64,000 nucleotides of DNA from Siphonodentalium dalli (lineage: Eukaryota > Mollusca > Scaphopoda > Gadilida > Siphonodentaliidae). A model generated the notes under the pieces. That model was not told the origin of the DNA. It did no database searches and saw only the letters and a program-made list of their open reading frames with translations. The stretch lies in contig CP136061.1 of assembly GCA_032622095.1 (NCBI GenBank), positions 6,584,734 to 6,648,733 of the forward strand, written 5' to 3'. The position numbers were made by a program, and so were the translations under genes. This document shows positions 51,801 through 62,005 of this stretch, piece by piece (within the stretch, counting starts at the first letter, position 1; the number at the start of each line of letters is the position of its first letter).

Positions 51801-51950
51801 CATTCTGCAAATGTCAGACACACTATTGTCTAGTGTTTAACCCACAGGGAGCCTCACACAGATGGAAGCATGCACTACAGAGTGTCTGCTGCTCCAGTCT
51901 ATGTGGGGCTCTCTATGGGTCTCTATGACAAGACGCACTATTCCCAGACT
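51797..51950. mobile_element. MITE family A end fragment split by D6
   Basis: ACCTCATTCTGCAAATGTC and AGACACACTATT (51797-51828) are interrupted by a D element (TTAA-CCCACAGGGAGCCTC at 51837 to CTCTCTATGGGT at 51920), then ACGCACTATTCCCAGACTTG (51933-51951) ends the A terminus. The arrangement (A end, D, A end again) is the same as in A17. Confidence 0.7.
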
Positions 51951-51990
51951 TGGACACATTTTCGTTGATGCAGCATATACACATCATATA

Positions 51991-52187
51991 CAGTAATGCC
52001 CTAAATAATCAATTCCTTAACCACAGCAGAATTATGGGTAACTTTCATGATTTAGTCGGAATATGGCTTGTTGCCATTCACTGAGAGCTTTCCAATGAAT
52101 GGCAACAAGCCATATTTCAGACTAAATCCTGAAAAGTTACCCATAATTCTGCTGTGGTTAAGGAGTTGATTATTTAGGGCACTACTG
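51991..52187. mobile_element. MITE family B, copy B21
   Basis: Complete. The left arm AATAATCAATTCC and right arm GGAGTTGATTATT share the A/T pair in TCAA/TTGA. The hairpin tip is shortened. Confidence 0.92.
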
Positions 52188-52507
52188 TAGGAGTGAACCA
52201 TCAGAATCAAAGACGTGAAACACATTGCCGTGGTAATCTGTGATGATAACACATCGTCGTGGTAATCTGTGATGATAACACATCGCCGTGGTAATCTTTG
52301 GCGATATTGATTTGCTCCCCTGATTGGCTGGACAAATGCAAATGTTCCCAACTATCGTATTAACAGACTCTCGACGCCACAAGCAGAATTGAATTATACC
52401 ATTCATTCCGGTCCATTCAGACATGGAAGAGGTCGTGACAAGGTTATGTCAAAGTACACAGTAATAATATGGGAGAGTACACTGTAGTACATGGATCAAA
52501 TGAGGAT
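52188..52507. repeat. Spacer with 35-bp tandem repeat (52225-52300)
   Basis: GTGGTAATCTGTGATGATAA with CACATCGYCGT occurs three times. The rest is unassigned. Confidence 0.7.
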
Positions 52508-52900
52508 GCGTCATTCCCACCCCCCTCAACCTAACTGGGATAAAATCAGGCATAGTCATGGCAACATGACAGGGTGTGTCATTCCCACCCCCCTCAACCT
52601 AACTATGGTAAAATCAGGCATAGTCATGGCAACATGACAGGGTGTGTCATTCCCACCCCCCTCAACCTAACTATGATAAAATCAGGCAGTCATGGCAACA
52701 TGACAGGGTGTGTCATTCCAACCCCCTCAACCTAACTATGATAAAATCATGCATAGTCATGGCAACATGACAGGGTGTGTCATTCCCACCCCCCTCAACC
52801 TAACTATGATAAAATCAGGCATAGTCATGGCAACATGACAGGGTGTGTCATTCCCACCCCCCTCAACCTAACTATGATAAAATCAGGCAGTCATTGCAAT
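52508..52900. repeat. 68-bp minisatellite, about 5.7 copies
   Basis: The unit contains GGGTGTGTCATTCCCACCCC and GGCATAGTCATGGCAACATG. It is unrelated in sequence to the 68-bp satellite at 38-41 kb. Confidence 0.97.
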
Positions 52901-52910
52901 TGGTTTAATC

Positions 52911-53060
52911 CAAGCCTACATATAGTGTGTCTGACATATGCAGAATGAGGTCCCCTGAAGGTGAATTTAGTGGCGCTATCCTGCAGAGTGGGCTTACATG
53001 ACAAAATTCACCCTCTGGGAACCTCATTCTGCCTGTGGTCTCAACAGATATGGCAGACCC
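52911..53060. mobile_element. MITE family A, copy A20 (left part only)
   Basis: Left end CAAGCCTACATATAGTGTG, a complete but diverged left hairpin, and the start of the internal region. The sequence before it (GGCAGTCATTGCAATTGG) recurs diverged after it (GGCAGTCACAACAATTGG). Confidence 0.75.
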
Positions 53061-53524
53061 TGACCTCCTTTGATCAAATCTGAGGCAGTCACAACAATTG
53101 GTTCGATCAGGGCCATGGCAGTTGGGGGGGGGGTATACATACAATTATTCTGATAGTTTGATTTCACAATCATATTTAGGGTAAATTATGTTTTTTTTAG
53201 AGCAAAATTTGAATAATTAACCCTTTAAACAATGGTAAAAATAAATTGGAGATATGACCCAAAATCGAAAATTATTGACAATATAAGATTTCTACATGGA
53301 AGTAAAATACACCTGACAGGTAGTGTGTGCAGCCAATGATGTAGTTTGTTACTAATTAAATGCATGGCGTAGCCGACGAACTTGAATTTCTGTGAGAGAT
53401 AGCCAATGACAAACCAGAAAACGAATAATCCATGGAAATGAGTACAAAATGGCTACCTGTCGTCTCCCCGAAAGAAGATTATTTCTTTTAAGATGAATAA
53501 AAGTAATATATAGGAGAAGGACTG
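53061..53524. other. Spacer, no feature seen
   Basis: AT-rich, with an 11-nt G run near 53125. Confidence 0.5.
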
Positions 53525-54247
53525 GCTTACAAGGTCAATGTAAATATTGTTAGGTCAATGTAAATATTGTTAGGTCAATGTAAATATTGTTAGGTCAATG
53601 CATTAAAATTAACTTATATATGTAAGGCTCGCTTAGGGAGATTCACATTTTTAAGATAATTCACTGGCTTACAAGGTCAATGTAAATATTGTTAGGCCAA
53701 TGCATTAAAATTAACTTATATATCTAAGGCTCGCTTAGGGAGACTCTCATATATAAGAGAATTCACTGTCTTACAAGGTCAATGTAAATATTGTGAGGCC
53801 AATGCATTAAAATTAACTTATATATCTAAGGCTCGCTTAGGGAAAATCGCATATATAAGATAATTCACTGGCTTACAAGGTCAATGTAAATATTGTTAGG
53901 CCAATGCATTAAAATTAACTTATATATCTAAGGCTCGCTTAGGGAGACTCACATATATAAGAGAATTCACTGGCTTACAATGTCAATGTAAATATTGTTA
54001 GGCCAATGCATTAAAATTAACTTATATATATAAGGCTCGCTTAGGGAGACTCGCATATATAAGAGAATTCACTGTCTTACAAGGTCAATGTAAATATTGT
54101 TAGGCCAATGCATTAAAATTAACTTATATATCTAAGGATCGCTTAGGGAAACTCGCATATATAAGATAATTCACTGGCTTACAAGGTCAATGTAAATATT
54201 GTTAGGCCAATGCATTAAAATTAACTCATATATGTAAGGCTCGCTTA
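53525..54247. repeat. 102-bp satellite derived from the family C core, about 7 copies
   Basis: The unit is GTTAGGCCAATGCATTAAAA, TTAACTTATATATCTAAGGC, TCGCTTAGGGAGACTCGCAT, ATATAAGAGAATTCACTGGC and a 22-bp linker. GTTAGGCCAATGCATT and CTCGCATATATAAGAGAAT are pieces of the C core palindrome. The last unit is cut by E2. Confidence 0.93.
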
Positions 54248-55019
54248 AGCCCCGGTTCCATATCCCCGATTTCCCACCCCGAATGTTCCCGAATGACTCC
54301 CGAATCATAATTTTGCAAACATCGTGGAGTAAGTTCGGGACGAGTCGGGACAGTGAATTTTTTCCCCCGAACATGATCGGTGCTATCGGGGTCGAATCGG
54401 GACATTTCTGGACTCGCTCCCGACAGTTTTGAAATGTTCAAAACTATCGGGAACCAAGCCGAATCGCTCCCGATTTGTAAATCATCGGGAGAAATTCGGG
54501 AGCAATTCGGCACCTATTCGGGAGTAGTCGGCAGTATTCGGGTGAATATTCTGGAGTAGTCGGCAGTAATCGGTAGGTTATTCCCGAATTCGCCATGTGT
54601 GGCTGCTTTTATACTGAGATCCGGTGTATCTGCAAAATTCGGCATTGATTCGGGACGCTCGGCAGCAATTGAATACCAATTCGGTATCTATTCGGCATCA
54701 ATTCGGTACAAGTTTGGCATTGATTCGGGGTATTCGGCAACAATTCGGTGTAAGTCGGTAGTAATCTGGGCAATTTGGCAGCCACTCGCACGAAATTTCG
54801 GTATCAGTTCGGGATAATTCTTGATCATTCGGGAAGATATTCGGAAGCATTCTGGAATACTCGGCAATGTTCGGGACGATTAAATTTTGTCATAATTCGG
54901 CATCAGTTCGGCGGCTTTTTGGAATAAAACTCTCGAATGCTGCCGATTTGGTCTGGTCCCGAATTTGTGCCGACTATACTAATTCGGGACAGAAAATCAG
55001 GAATATGGAAATCGGGGCT
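54248..55019. mobile_element. 772-bp TTA-flanked element E2 (inverted relative of E1)
   Basis: Left end AGCCCCGGTTCCATATCCCC; right end inverse AGCCCCGATTTCCATATTCC. It is flanked by TTA (54245-54247 and 55020-55022). Adjacent satellite units show the intact site CTCGCTTAGGGAG. The interior is again iterated CCGAATT/AATTCGG. It is near-equal in length to E1 and in the opposite orientation. Confidence 0.9.
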
Positions 55020-55107
55020 TTAGGGAGACTCGCATATATAAGAGAAGCATTGGCACAGGGTTTTTAAAAACATTTCAGGAAGCTCCTGTCATGGAATGGT
55101 TAAGTTG
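55020..55107. mobile_element. C-type right end after E2
   Basis: ACTCGCATATATAAGAGAAG, CATTGGCACAGGGTT and a terminal GCTCCTGTCATGGAATGGTTAA match, inverted, the left end of C6 at 28679. The array at 53525 therefore lies inside or beside a C-type element. Confidence 0.7.
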
Positions 55108-55283
55108 GCGGGAAAATATAAAACCAGTTCGAGAGTTTGAGGTCTCAGATGGAAAATCCACACTCAACCAAGTGGATGTGAGTTAATGGGAGAGGGACAA
55201 ATTATATAATGTTTCTGAGAGTTGAGAATATTGATCTTCAAGTAGGGCACTCATCTGCAGGAAATTCAAAGTTTTACCACAAA
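55108..55283. other. Short spacer
   Basis: Nothing recognised. Confidence 0.4.
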
Positions 55284-55540
55284 CACCCTCCCCTCCCCAT
55301 GGTACACCCTCCCCCTCTCCAGCAAACACCCTACCCCCTCTCCAGCAAACACCCTACCCCCTCTCCAGCAAACACCCTCCCCCTCCCCATAAAACACCCT
55401 CCCCTCCCCAGCAAACACCCTACCCCCTCCCCAGTAAACACCCTACCCCCTCCCCAGCAAAAACCCTACCCCTCCCAAGCAAATACCCTACCCCCTCCCT
55501 AGCAAACACCATACCCCCTCCCCAGCAAACACCATCTAAC
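55284..55540. repeat. C-rich minisatellite, about 23 bp (CCAGCAAACACCCTACCCC)
   Basis: About 11 units with variable CCCCTC and CCCTCC tails. Confidence 0.95.
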
Positions 55541-55916
55541 TACCTTTGTCCCCGGTTATATGGTTTTATTTCAAAAGTAGAAATAATTTTGATTGGAATT
55601 TACCCTCTCGCAAGACTGGCATGAATAAATTTTCACCCTGGTGTAGGCCAGCATAACCATTAAGCAGCCAATCAGATTGAAGCAATTTAATCACTCATTA
55701 AACAGAGTGATCCACTCCACTATCATTACTTATGGTTTTTGGTGCACTGACAACCCTGGTGTTATTCCCTGTATTTTAACATAGCTGAAGCTGGTATTTA
55801 TGGGAATAGCATTGTCCTGTTCCAAGCAGATTCATGAATAATTTGACACCAGGGCGAGTTTATTCTTGCCAGATGGGAAATTTCCATCAAAATATTATTT
55901 TAATATGGAAGGTTTA
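55541..55916. other. Spacer, no feature seen
   Basis: AT-rich, unassigned. Confidence 0.5.
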
Positions 55917-56073
55917 CAGTAATGCCCGAAGTAATTGACCACTCAACCACAGCAGAATTATGGGTAATTTTTCAGGATAGAGCTTTCCGATGAATGGCAA
56001 CAAGCCATATATACGACTAAATCCAGGCCATAATTCTGCTGTGTTGAGTGGTCATTTACTTTGGGCATTACTG
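55917..56073. mobile_element. MITE family B, copy B22 (most divergent, arms co-varied)
   Basis: The left arm is CCCGAAGTAATTGACCACTC and the right arm GAGTGGTCATTTACTTTGGG. TGACCACTCAAC/GTTGAGTGGTCA is private to this copy. The inner arms are reduced. Confidence 0.9.
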
Positions 56074-56247
56074 TATATGGAGTAACAAGAACATCGCTAG
56101 GGCATGGCAAAATATGCATGTGGTAATTCTAACAAAGGGCCATAACTCTGGTGAAAATTGGCACACTACCGGTACCCTAATTCAAAACCTGTATTTTTGA
56201 AGCAAGTAAACCCACATACCAAATTGCATTCCATTCAGTTGAGACAA
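56074..56247. other. Old dispersed repeat fragment
   Basis: AAGGGCCATAACTCTGGTGA and TACCAAATTGCATTCCATTC resemble the repeat at 23080-23170. Confidence 0.5.
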
Positions 56248-56467
56248 CAGTAATGCCCTAAATAATCGACTCCTTAACCACAGCAGAATTATAGGTAATT
56301 TTTCAGGTTTCAGGATTTAGTCGGAAATATGGTTAGTTGACATTCATCGGAAAGCTCTCACCGAGAGCTTTCCGATGAATGGTAATAAACGATATTTCCG
56401 ACTAAATCCTGAAAAATTACCCATAATTCTGCTGTTGTTAAGGAGTCGATTATTTAGGGCATTACTG
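56248..56467. mobile_element. MITE family B, copy B23
   Basis: Both arms are complete. The left arm has a small insertion (TTTCAGGTTTCAGGATT). Both arms share the loss-of-G change in the hairpin (TTGACATTCATCGG and CCGATGAATGGTAATAA are each diverged). Confidence 0.92.
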
Positions 56468-57315
56468 TATCTAAAGTTATCATCGGGAACAAGCCTTAAA
56501 ATAATTGTTATTTCACTGTCTGACCTTTTGTCAGGCACCAAACAGACATGGTCTGACATTTCAACATGAGGCCTGACATGTCTTTTTTATCATCAGAAAT
56601 AATGCCAAGTGAAACTAACAATGAAGTATTATCCCCCAATTATGTTGCTCTTCTCAATTGTCACTTTTTTACTATAAATAATGCAAATCTGCCCCCCCTT
56701 ACCACAACATCAAACATGCTTGCCAATTTCAAGCTCAATTCTAAGGTTATAGAAATCTACAATTGCTCAGATCCCGGCACTGTTACTAGTAGTACCATGT
56801 AACGGTAGGTGTATCATTATGAACATATGACTGTATGGAACGCAGGATAGTGGTATATTATAACTTGACCAGGAGGAAAAACATGTTCCATAAATTTTCC
56901 AATAAGTTCTAATAATCATACATCTGAAAACAAAAACAAGTAATTAAAAACTACTCTCCAATAGAATAAATTTCATTTAACAGCACACTATATCAATTTA
57001 TTTTGCAAAATATCACATTATCAGTTAAATTTTCCTTAAAAATATGTCAATATTTCGACCTGACATTATGTCAGACAGTTTCAAAGCAGAGCCTGACAAC
57101 GTATACAAATTTGAATCTGTCTGTGTCAGACCACTTATCTGGAGCCTTGATCCGGAAACCAAAAGTGAATGGATGGACAGATGGCTCAACGGATGGACAG
57201 ACGGAGACAGAATAATAACATAATATGTCCCGTTATTTTTTTTAAACGGGTGTATAAAAATGTTAAATTTTCCAATCACCTCTGAGCCACATTGCAGCAA
57301 TTAATGGGAACTATC
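56468..57315. other. Spacer with an old dispersed repeat (56990-57300)
   Basis: The segment ending GGATGGACAGATGGCTCAAC, GGATGGACAGACGG and a short inverted pair CCCGTTATTTTTTTTAAACGGG resembles the GGAC-rich dispersed repeats noted above. No gene. Confidence 0.5.
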
Positions 57316-57569
57316 CAAGCCTTGAAATAGGGTGTCTGTCATTTGCAGAATGAGGTCCCCAGAGGGTGAATTTAGTGATGCTACCCCGCATAGCGGGCTA
57401 GCATCACCAAATTCACCCTCTGGGGACCTCATTCTGCTTACATCTCAGCAGAATGAGGTTCCCAGAGGGTGAATTTGGTGATGCTAGCCCGCTATGCGGG
57501 GTAGCATCACTAAATTCACCCTCTGGGGACCTCATTCTGCAAATGACAGGCACACTATTTCAAGGCTTG
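57316..57569. mobile_element. MITE family A, copy A21 (complete short form, 254 bp)
   Basis: Left end CAAGCCTTGAAATAGGGTG, two nearly perfect hairpins joined by TTACATCTCAG, right end CACACTATTTCAAGGCTTG. It is flanked by the exact 8-bp duplication GAACTATC (57308-57315 and 57570-57577). The small sequence divergence and intact duplication make it one of the youngest insertions here. Confidence 0.95.
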
Positions 57570-57635
57570 GAACTATCAGTAGCATGCTCGGGTGTCCATG
57601 GGGTCCTTATATGTTGTTTGGGAAGATGAGGACAG

Positions 57636-57664
57636 CCACCAGAGGGAGCCACCAGAGGGCGCTG
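57636..57664 (+). promoter_or_regulatory. Two adjacent CTCF-like motifs
   Basis: CCACCAGAGGGAG and CCACCAGAGGGCGCTG stand 13 bp apart. The second fits the conserved bilaterian CTCF core (CCASYAGRGGGC type) closely. It lies 67 bp beyond A21. Motif match only. Confidence 0.35.
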
Positions 57665-57754
57665 TCACTGATGTCATCTGGAGTGCATACTCGTAGTCTC
57701 ATCTTGAGACAGTAAATTGAACCCAGTCTCCTCGCTGAAAGCAATTAATATCTC

Positions 57755-58190
57755 CAAACCTTCAAATAGTGTGTCTGTCATTTGCAGAATGAGGTCCAAA
57801 GAGGGTGATTTAGTGACGTTACCCCACATAGCCGGCTAGCATCACTAAATTCAACCTCTGGGAACCTCATTCTGCTTGGGCCTCATCTTCTGGGAGGTAT
57901 ATATAGTCTCAAATTAACATTGTTTTTAGTTACTTTTCCCCATCCGTTCAGTTTTTATATCCCATAATTTGGAGAAGATAAAATGAGGTGACTAATAGGT
58001 GAACATCACCAACTTCAACTGGGGAACTTCAATCTGATCCTAGGTCCCCCATAGCAGTTGAGGACTCAGTAGAATGAGGTTCCCAGAGGGTGAATTTGGC
58101 AATGCTAGCCTACCATGCGGGATAGCGTCACTAAATTCACCCTCTGGGGACCTCATTTTGCAAATGACAGACACACTATTTCAAGGCTTG
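57755..58190. mobile_element. MITE family A, copy A22 (complete long form)
   Basis: Left end CAAACCTTCAAATAGTGTG, right end ACACACTATTTCAAGGCTTG. The flanking octamers are AATATCTC and AATATATC (7 of 8). Confidence 0.9.
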
Positions 58191-59822
58191 AATATATCCG
58201 AGTGAGTGAGAAGGAAGCCCAGCCCAATGTCACTTAGGCCAGAACCATTTTAATTGGCTTGACGATGAAATCTTCCGAGGCAATTATCGTCTATTATCGG
58301 TATCATTTTTGGCATTATTGAAGCTAAATGAGACCTTGCTACGGTACTTCCTTTTAGAATTTAGACATCAATTAGAATCGGATCCAGCTAATCTACGATT
58401 AACTAATTGGCAATAATGACTGAGAATAGGACAGGATATCATCTCCGAAGTGAGTCTCATGTCATCTGTTACTGGGGTTATTTTGTATTCATAATCAAGA
58501 TTCACGGTGCCATTTTTTTCAAAAATGGGAAAAACAAAATTCATTTGGACAAAAAAAGAAGTTTTTTTTACCCCAAAATCAGAAATCTAATTAAAAAACA
58601 CAAATTGATAAGGTTGCGATAGAGATTGTATCGGTTGTGACATGAGAATCAAATTTATAGTATGATTATCTGCTAATTGATTAGGTGATACAGCGTAATG
58701 GGTAACAAATGATACCACTGGCAGTGCACTATCAAACAATGTAATGAAACAGTAATGACGATTAACACTAATGAATCCTTTGTCTGCCATAAGGCAGTGG
58801 TATATTGTCAAGTAACAATGGTGGGATTAAAGAAGTCTAGACACGGTATTTTAAGGTATGGACATCATTATACAGTATGTTAGATGTTAAATAAAACAAA
58901 AATATTCATTAACTGTGGGACCAGAAAATTAGGATTTAATTTGGCCAAAGTTTTTTTAATATGGCCAAAAAAAATCAGAATTAGCTAAAAAATTGACCAA
59001 AATATTTTTCGGCCCATCGTGAACACGTTCAGGGTTTGAGAACTCCATGAGCAGAAAATCTTATTTGATGTCAGTATAAATATACTTCAAAACCCAACAT
59101 GATGTATTAACTGAACTTACACATACGGATAAATGTCAGTTACAACACATGGCAAATTATATTTAATGTCACTATTTGGATTAAAAATTCTTAAAAACCC
59201 AATCTGAAATATAAACTCAAAGATCTAATCCAGCGTCTACACAATATGAACGTCTAGCGATCTAAGCCAGCGTCTACACAACATGAACGTCTAGCGATCG
59301 TGTCAATCAACATATAACCTGTTCCCAACGGTTATCAAGGTGATATTTTCTGGACAAACTCCGTGCAACGTTTGCCGGCTTTCTTTATAACGTTCACCAT
59401 AAGGGGACCTCATTTTCTGGACTCATAATTTATATTTTAAAAATTATATTTTAAAAATATATATTATATTTTAAAAATATTAACCCTCTTAATCTATGTA
59501 TAGCATCGCTGACACCATGTTCGCCAACTAATCAAGTATTGGGGTGTGTTAGTTGTCATAGCTATTTTTGCCGAAATAAAACAACAGTTCTGTTGCTTAT
59601 TCAATCATATGGTGTTGAATACCTATTGTATTAATCACCTTTATGGTGTGAAGCCCGGTTGTTGTTAGAAGACGGGAGGCAGTTTATGACACATTACGTA
59701 ACTGACATGCCATCGCTGGTACATCAAATTATAGGACAATGCATTTCATCTTACTTATCGCCTAATCAACAAAATAAAATAAAGTTATTACACAATGTTG
59801 TGTACAGTATGAGTTTTTCTTG
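58191..59822. other. AT-rich spacer, the quietest part of the window
   Basis: A 38-40-bp direct repeat (CAGCGTCTACACAAYATGAA) lies at 59232-59300, and an ATTTTAAAAATAT-rich tract near 59430-59480. A 104-codon frame (59659-59973) runs into the hairpin at 59823 and has no recognisable domain. No gene is supported. Confidence 0.5.
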
Positions 59823-59911
59823 TACGAGTCCAGGTTGTGGTGAAAAGTCATATTGGATGAGACACGCCAGTGTCGAGTCCAATATGACTTTTCACCACAA
59901 CCTGGACGATT
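59823..59911. repeat. Inverted repeat with about 38-bp arms
   Basis: GTCCAGGTTGTGGTGAAAAG TCATATTGG is followed, after a loop of about 20 nt (ACACGCCAGTGTCGAG), by CCAATATGAC TTTTCACCACAACCTGGAC. The arms are practically identical. No terminal features are visible. Confidence 0.85.
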
Positions 59912-60786
59912 ACAGGTTTTTGATAATTAGTTCTGTCTTCATTTGTGGTAAAAATATAGTTTGGGGCAAATGAAATTTATTTGTGGCAACTTTCGAAAAG
60001 TGGCCATTGGCCACTTTGGCCACAAACAGCATGAACACTGATAAGAAGGGGGCAAACCAAAAATATATTACTAATGTTTTTCTGAATAGTCTGTATAACT
60101 GACAAGCCACCATGATCCTGAAGGTAGAGTGTTGATGGGGCAGGGGGGCAATAATTGCTTACTAATGTCTGTACTAAGACACCCCCTGATGAGTGTCTAT
60201 GAGTACTGACAAGCCACCATTGTAAATGCCATTATCCTGAAGGTAGGCCGTGTATAGAGTGTCGATGCTAACATATTTGTTACAACTATTTTGATAGTGA
60301 GGCATTTTTCTCCGTTCCATGTCATGTTATTCCCATCATGTTTGACAGTTGTTGATGTATTTCAGGGTGAAACAATGTGTGGAGTCAATTAACTACAGGT
60401 AATGATTACAGGTGTAACAAATCACAATATATACCTGTTAATTAACGAGATAACATCACCACCTGTCTCACCTCCAACAGGTATAAAGGCAGAGATGTGT
60501 TTAGAGGGTCTGCATTGGGGACGGGGCAGGGGGGCTGACCACCTGTATAACCTCCCACGGGGAAGAAGCTAGGGACGTGGCTACCTGTTAATTAACGCGA
60601 TAAACCTCACCACCTGTATAACCTCCAACAGGGATGAAGGCAGGGAGTGACGAGAGGGTCTCCAAACACAAATAATTATTTGTTGCTAAAGAATATTGAT
60701 TGTTGATGTGTAATAAACACAGAACTGCACAGGTGTGTGGAACGAGGTGAAATTTGTCACATTTTGACTTGTTTATTATGCAGTAA
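59912..60786. other. Spacer with a tandem duplication (60425-60660)
   Basis: ACCTGTTAATTAACG, ACCACCTGT and CCTCCAACAGG words recur with a period of about 150 bp. GACAAGCCACCAT and ATCCTGAAGGTAG recur at about 60100 and 60215. No gene. Confidence 0.6.
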
Positions 60787-62005
60787 CAGGGTTCCCACAC
60801 ATTTTTCAAAATCAAATTCAAGGACTATTTAAGCACTTTTCAAGGACCACATACTTGATTTTCAAGGACTGCTAACTTGTTCATATACACTTACCAAAAG
60901 TTCACAACAAGCAACAAGCCTCCTCTCATATTGAAATACCTCTCTGATGCACACAATTTATAACAAATGTTAATGTCTAATGTTGAAGCATGTTTTTGAA
61001 GAACAGAATTTTTAAACTAATGTTTATATATGCAGAATATGATAGATGTGTTGTGATGCAGTGTACAGTCCACAGAATTTCTGACTCCAAAACGCGATTT
61101 CCAGACACAAATTTTTGAACACTTGCATCAGTTGAATTTTTCCCCATTTTTTCTTCAGTTGTCACACAAGGCACTAAGTCCAGTGCAGGAACATGCCTTG
61201 TGCTCTTTTTCATTGTCCTTCTTAAGGAATAAATCAAGCAAGTTGCCCATTTTTGAAAGTTTGAATGTGAGGCAATATCATACGACTTCCCCGTCGAGAA
61301 AATTTGTCGCCCAATGTTTTGAGTTTTTCAAAGAAATGTAACTCTAACATACCCGTTATTTAGTAAAAAATCACCTTTACTAAATAACGGGCATACCAAA
61401 AGAATGACACCACAAAGAGACACGTTTCATAAACAATATAGGAAAAATGACTTAGGGTGGGTGGGCTTGGGGGAGGCGGTCGGAACTGTCTAACAAACTT
61501 CAGCCCAAAATGTTCTTGACGGGGAAGTCGTGTGAGATTGCCAAAGCCACACAAGTCTTTACCCAGCAGGGATGATTGATAACTTTTCAAACTATTAACT
61601 ATTCGTAAACAATTTCCTCCCGAATAAACAAAGATCTGACTCCGGAGAAAACACACGCGCAGGTGGTTGGCGCAAGACGCAAGAGCGATGACGTACTACA
61701 CATAAATCTTATTATAAAGCGATGACGTCAGGTGATTCCTGGAATTTCCCGCTTGAGTTAATAATAGAGGTGAGGATATCTCACCGAGAATTTTTTAGCG
61801 TTCTGATAGCGTTGTCATCGTAAGATGACTTCGGGAAGCATTTGTGCACCTAATTTCATTAATAAGATCGTAAATGGGCCAAATTCAAGTACTTATCAAG
61901 GGTGGTAGTGAGAAATCAAGTACTTTTCAAGGAACAAACTGAATTTAAGCACTTTTCAAGGAAGGGGTCGAAATTCAAGGACTTTTCATTTGCGTACGAA
62001 CCCTG
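60787..62005. mobile_element. 1.2-kb degenerate DNA transposon with 5-bp flank repeat
   Basis: The left end CAGGGTTCCCACACA and right end TGCGTACGAACCCTG are imperfect inverted ends, flanked by AGTAA on both sides (60782-60786 and 62006-62010). Both subterminal regions are made of TTTTCAAGGA and TTCAAGGAC words in the same orientation. A short exact foldback CCCGTTATTTAGTAAA...TTTACTAAATAACGGG lies at about 61350-61390. It carries a decayed coding relic on the minus strand (60977-61237). Confidence 0.75.
60977..61237 (-). pseudogene. Possible transposase fragment
   Basis: An 86-codon open frame. The stretch RVLESEILWTVHCITTHLSY followed by ISLKILFFKNM resembles a block (AEILW..K.V..H.S followed by LF..MFPDS) that I remember from proteins encoded by animal DNA transposons with CAAGGAC-rich ends. 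It is short, the surrounding frames are broken (a further frame at 61360-61656), and there is no catalytic region, so at best it is a relic. The assignment rests on memory of the motif. Confidence 0.35.

Noticed and set aside
59659-59973. 104-codon frame with two CxxxG-like cysteines
   Set aside because: It ends by reading through a perfect hairpin, has no recognisable domain, and I see no convincing splice sites.
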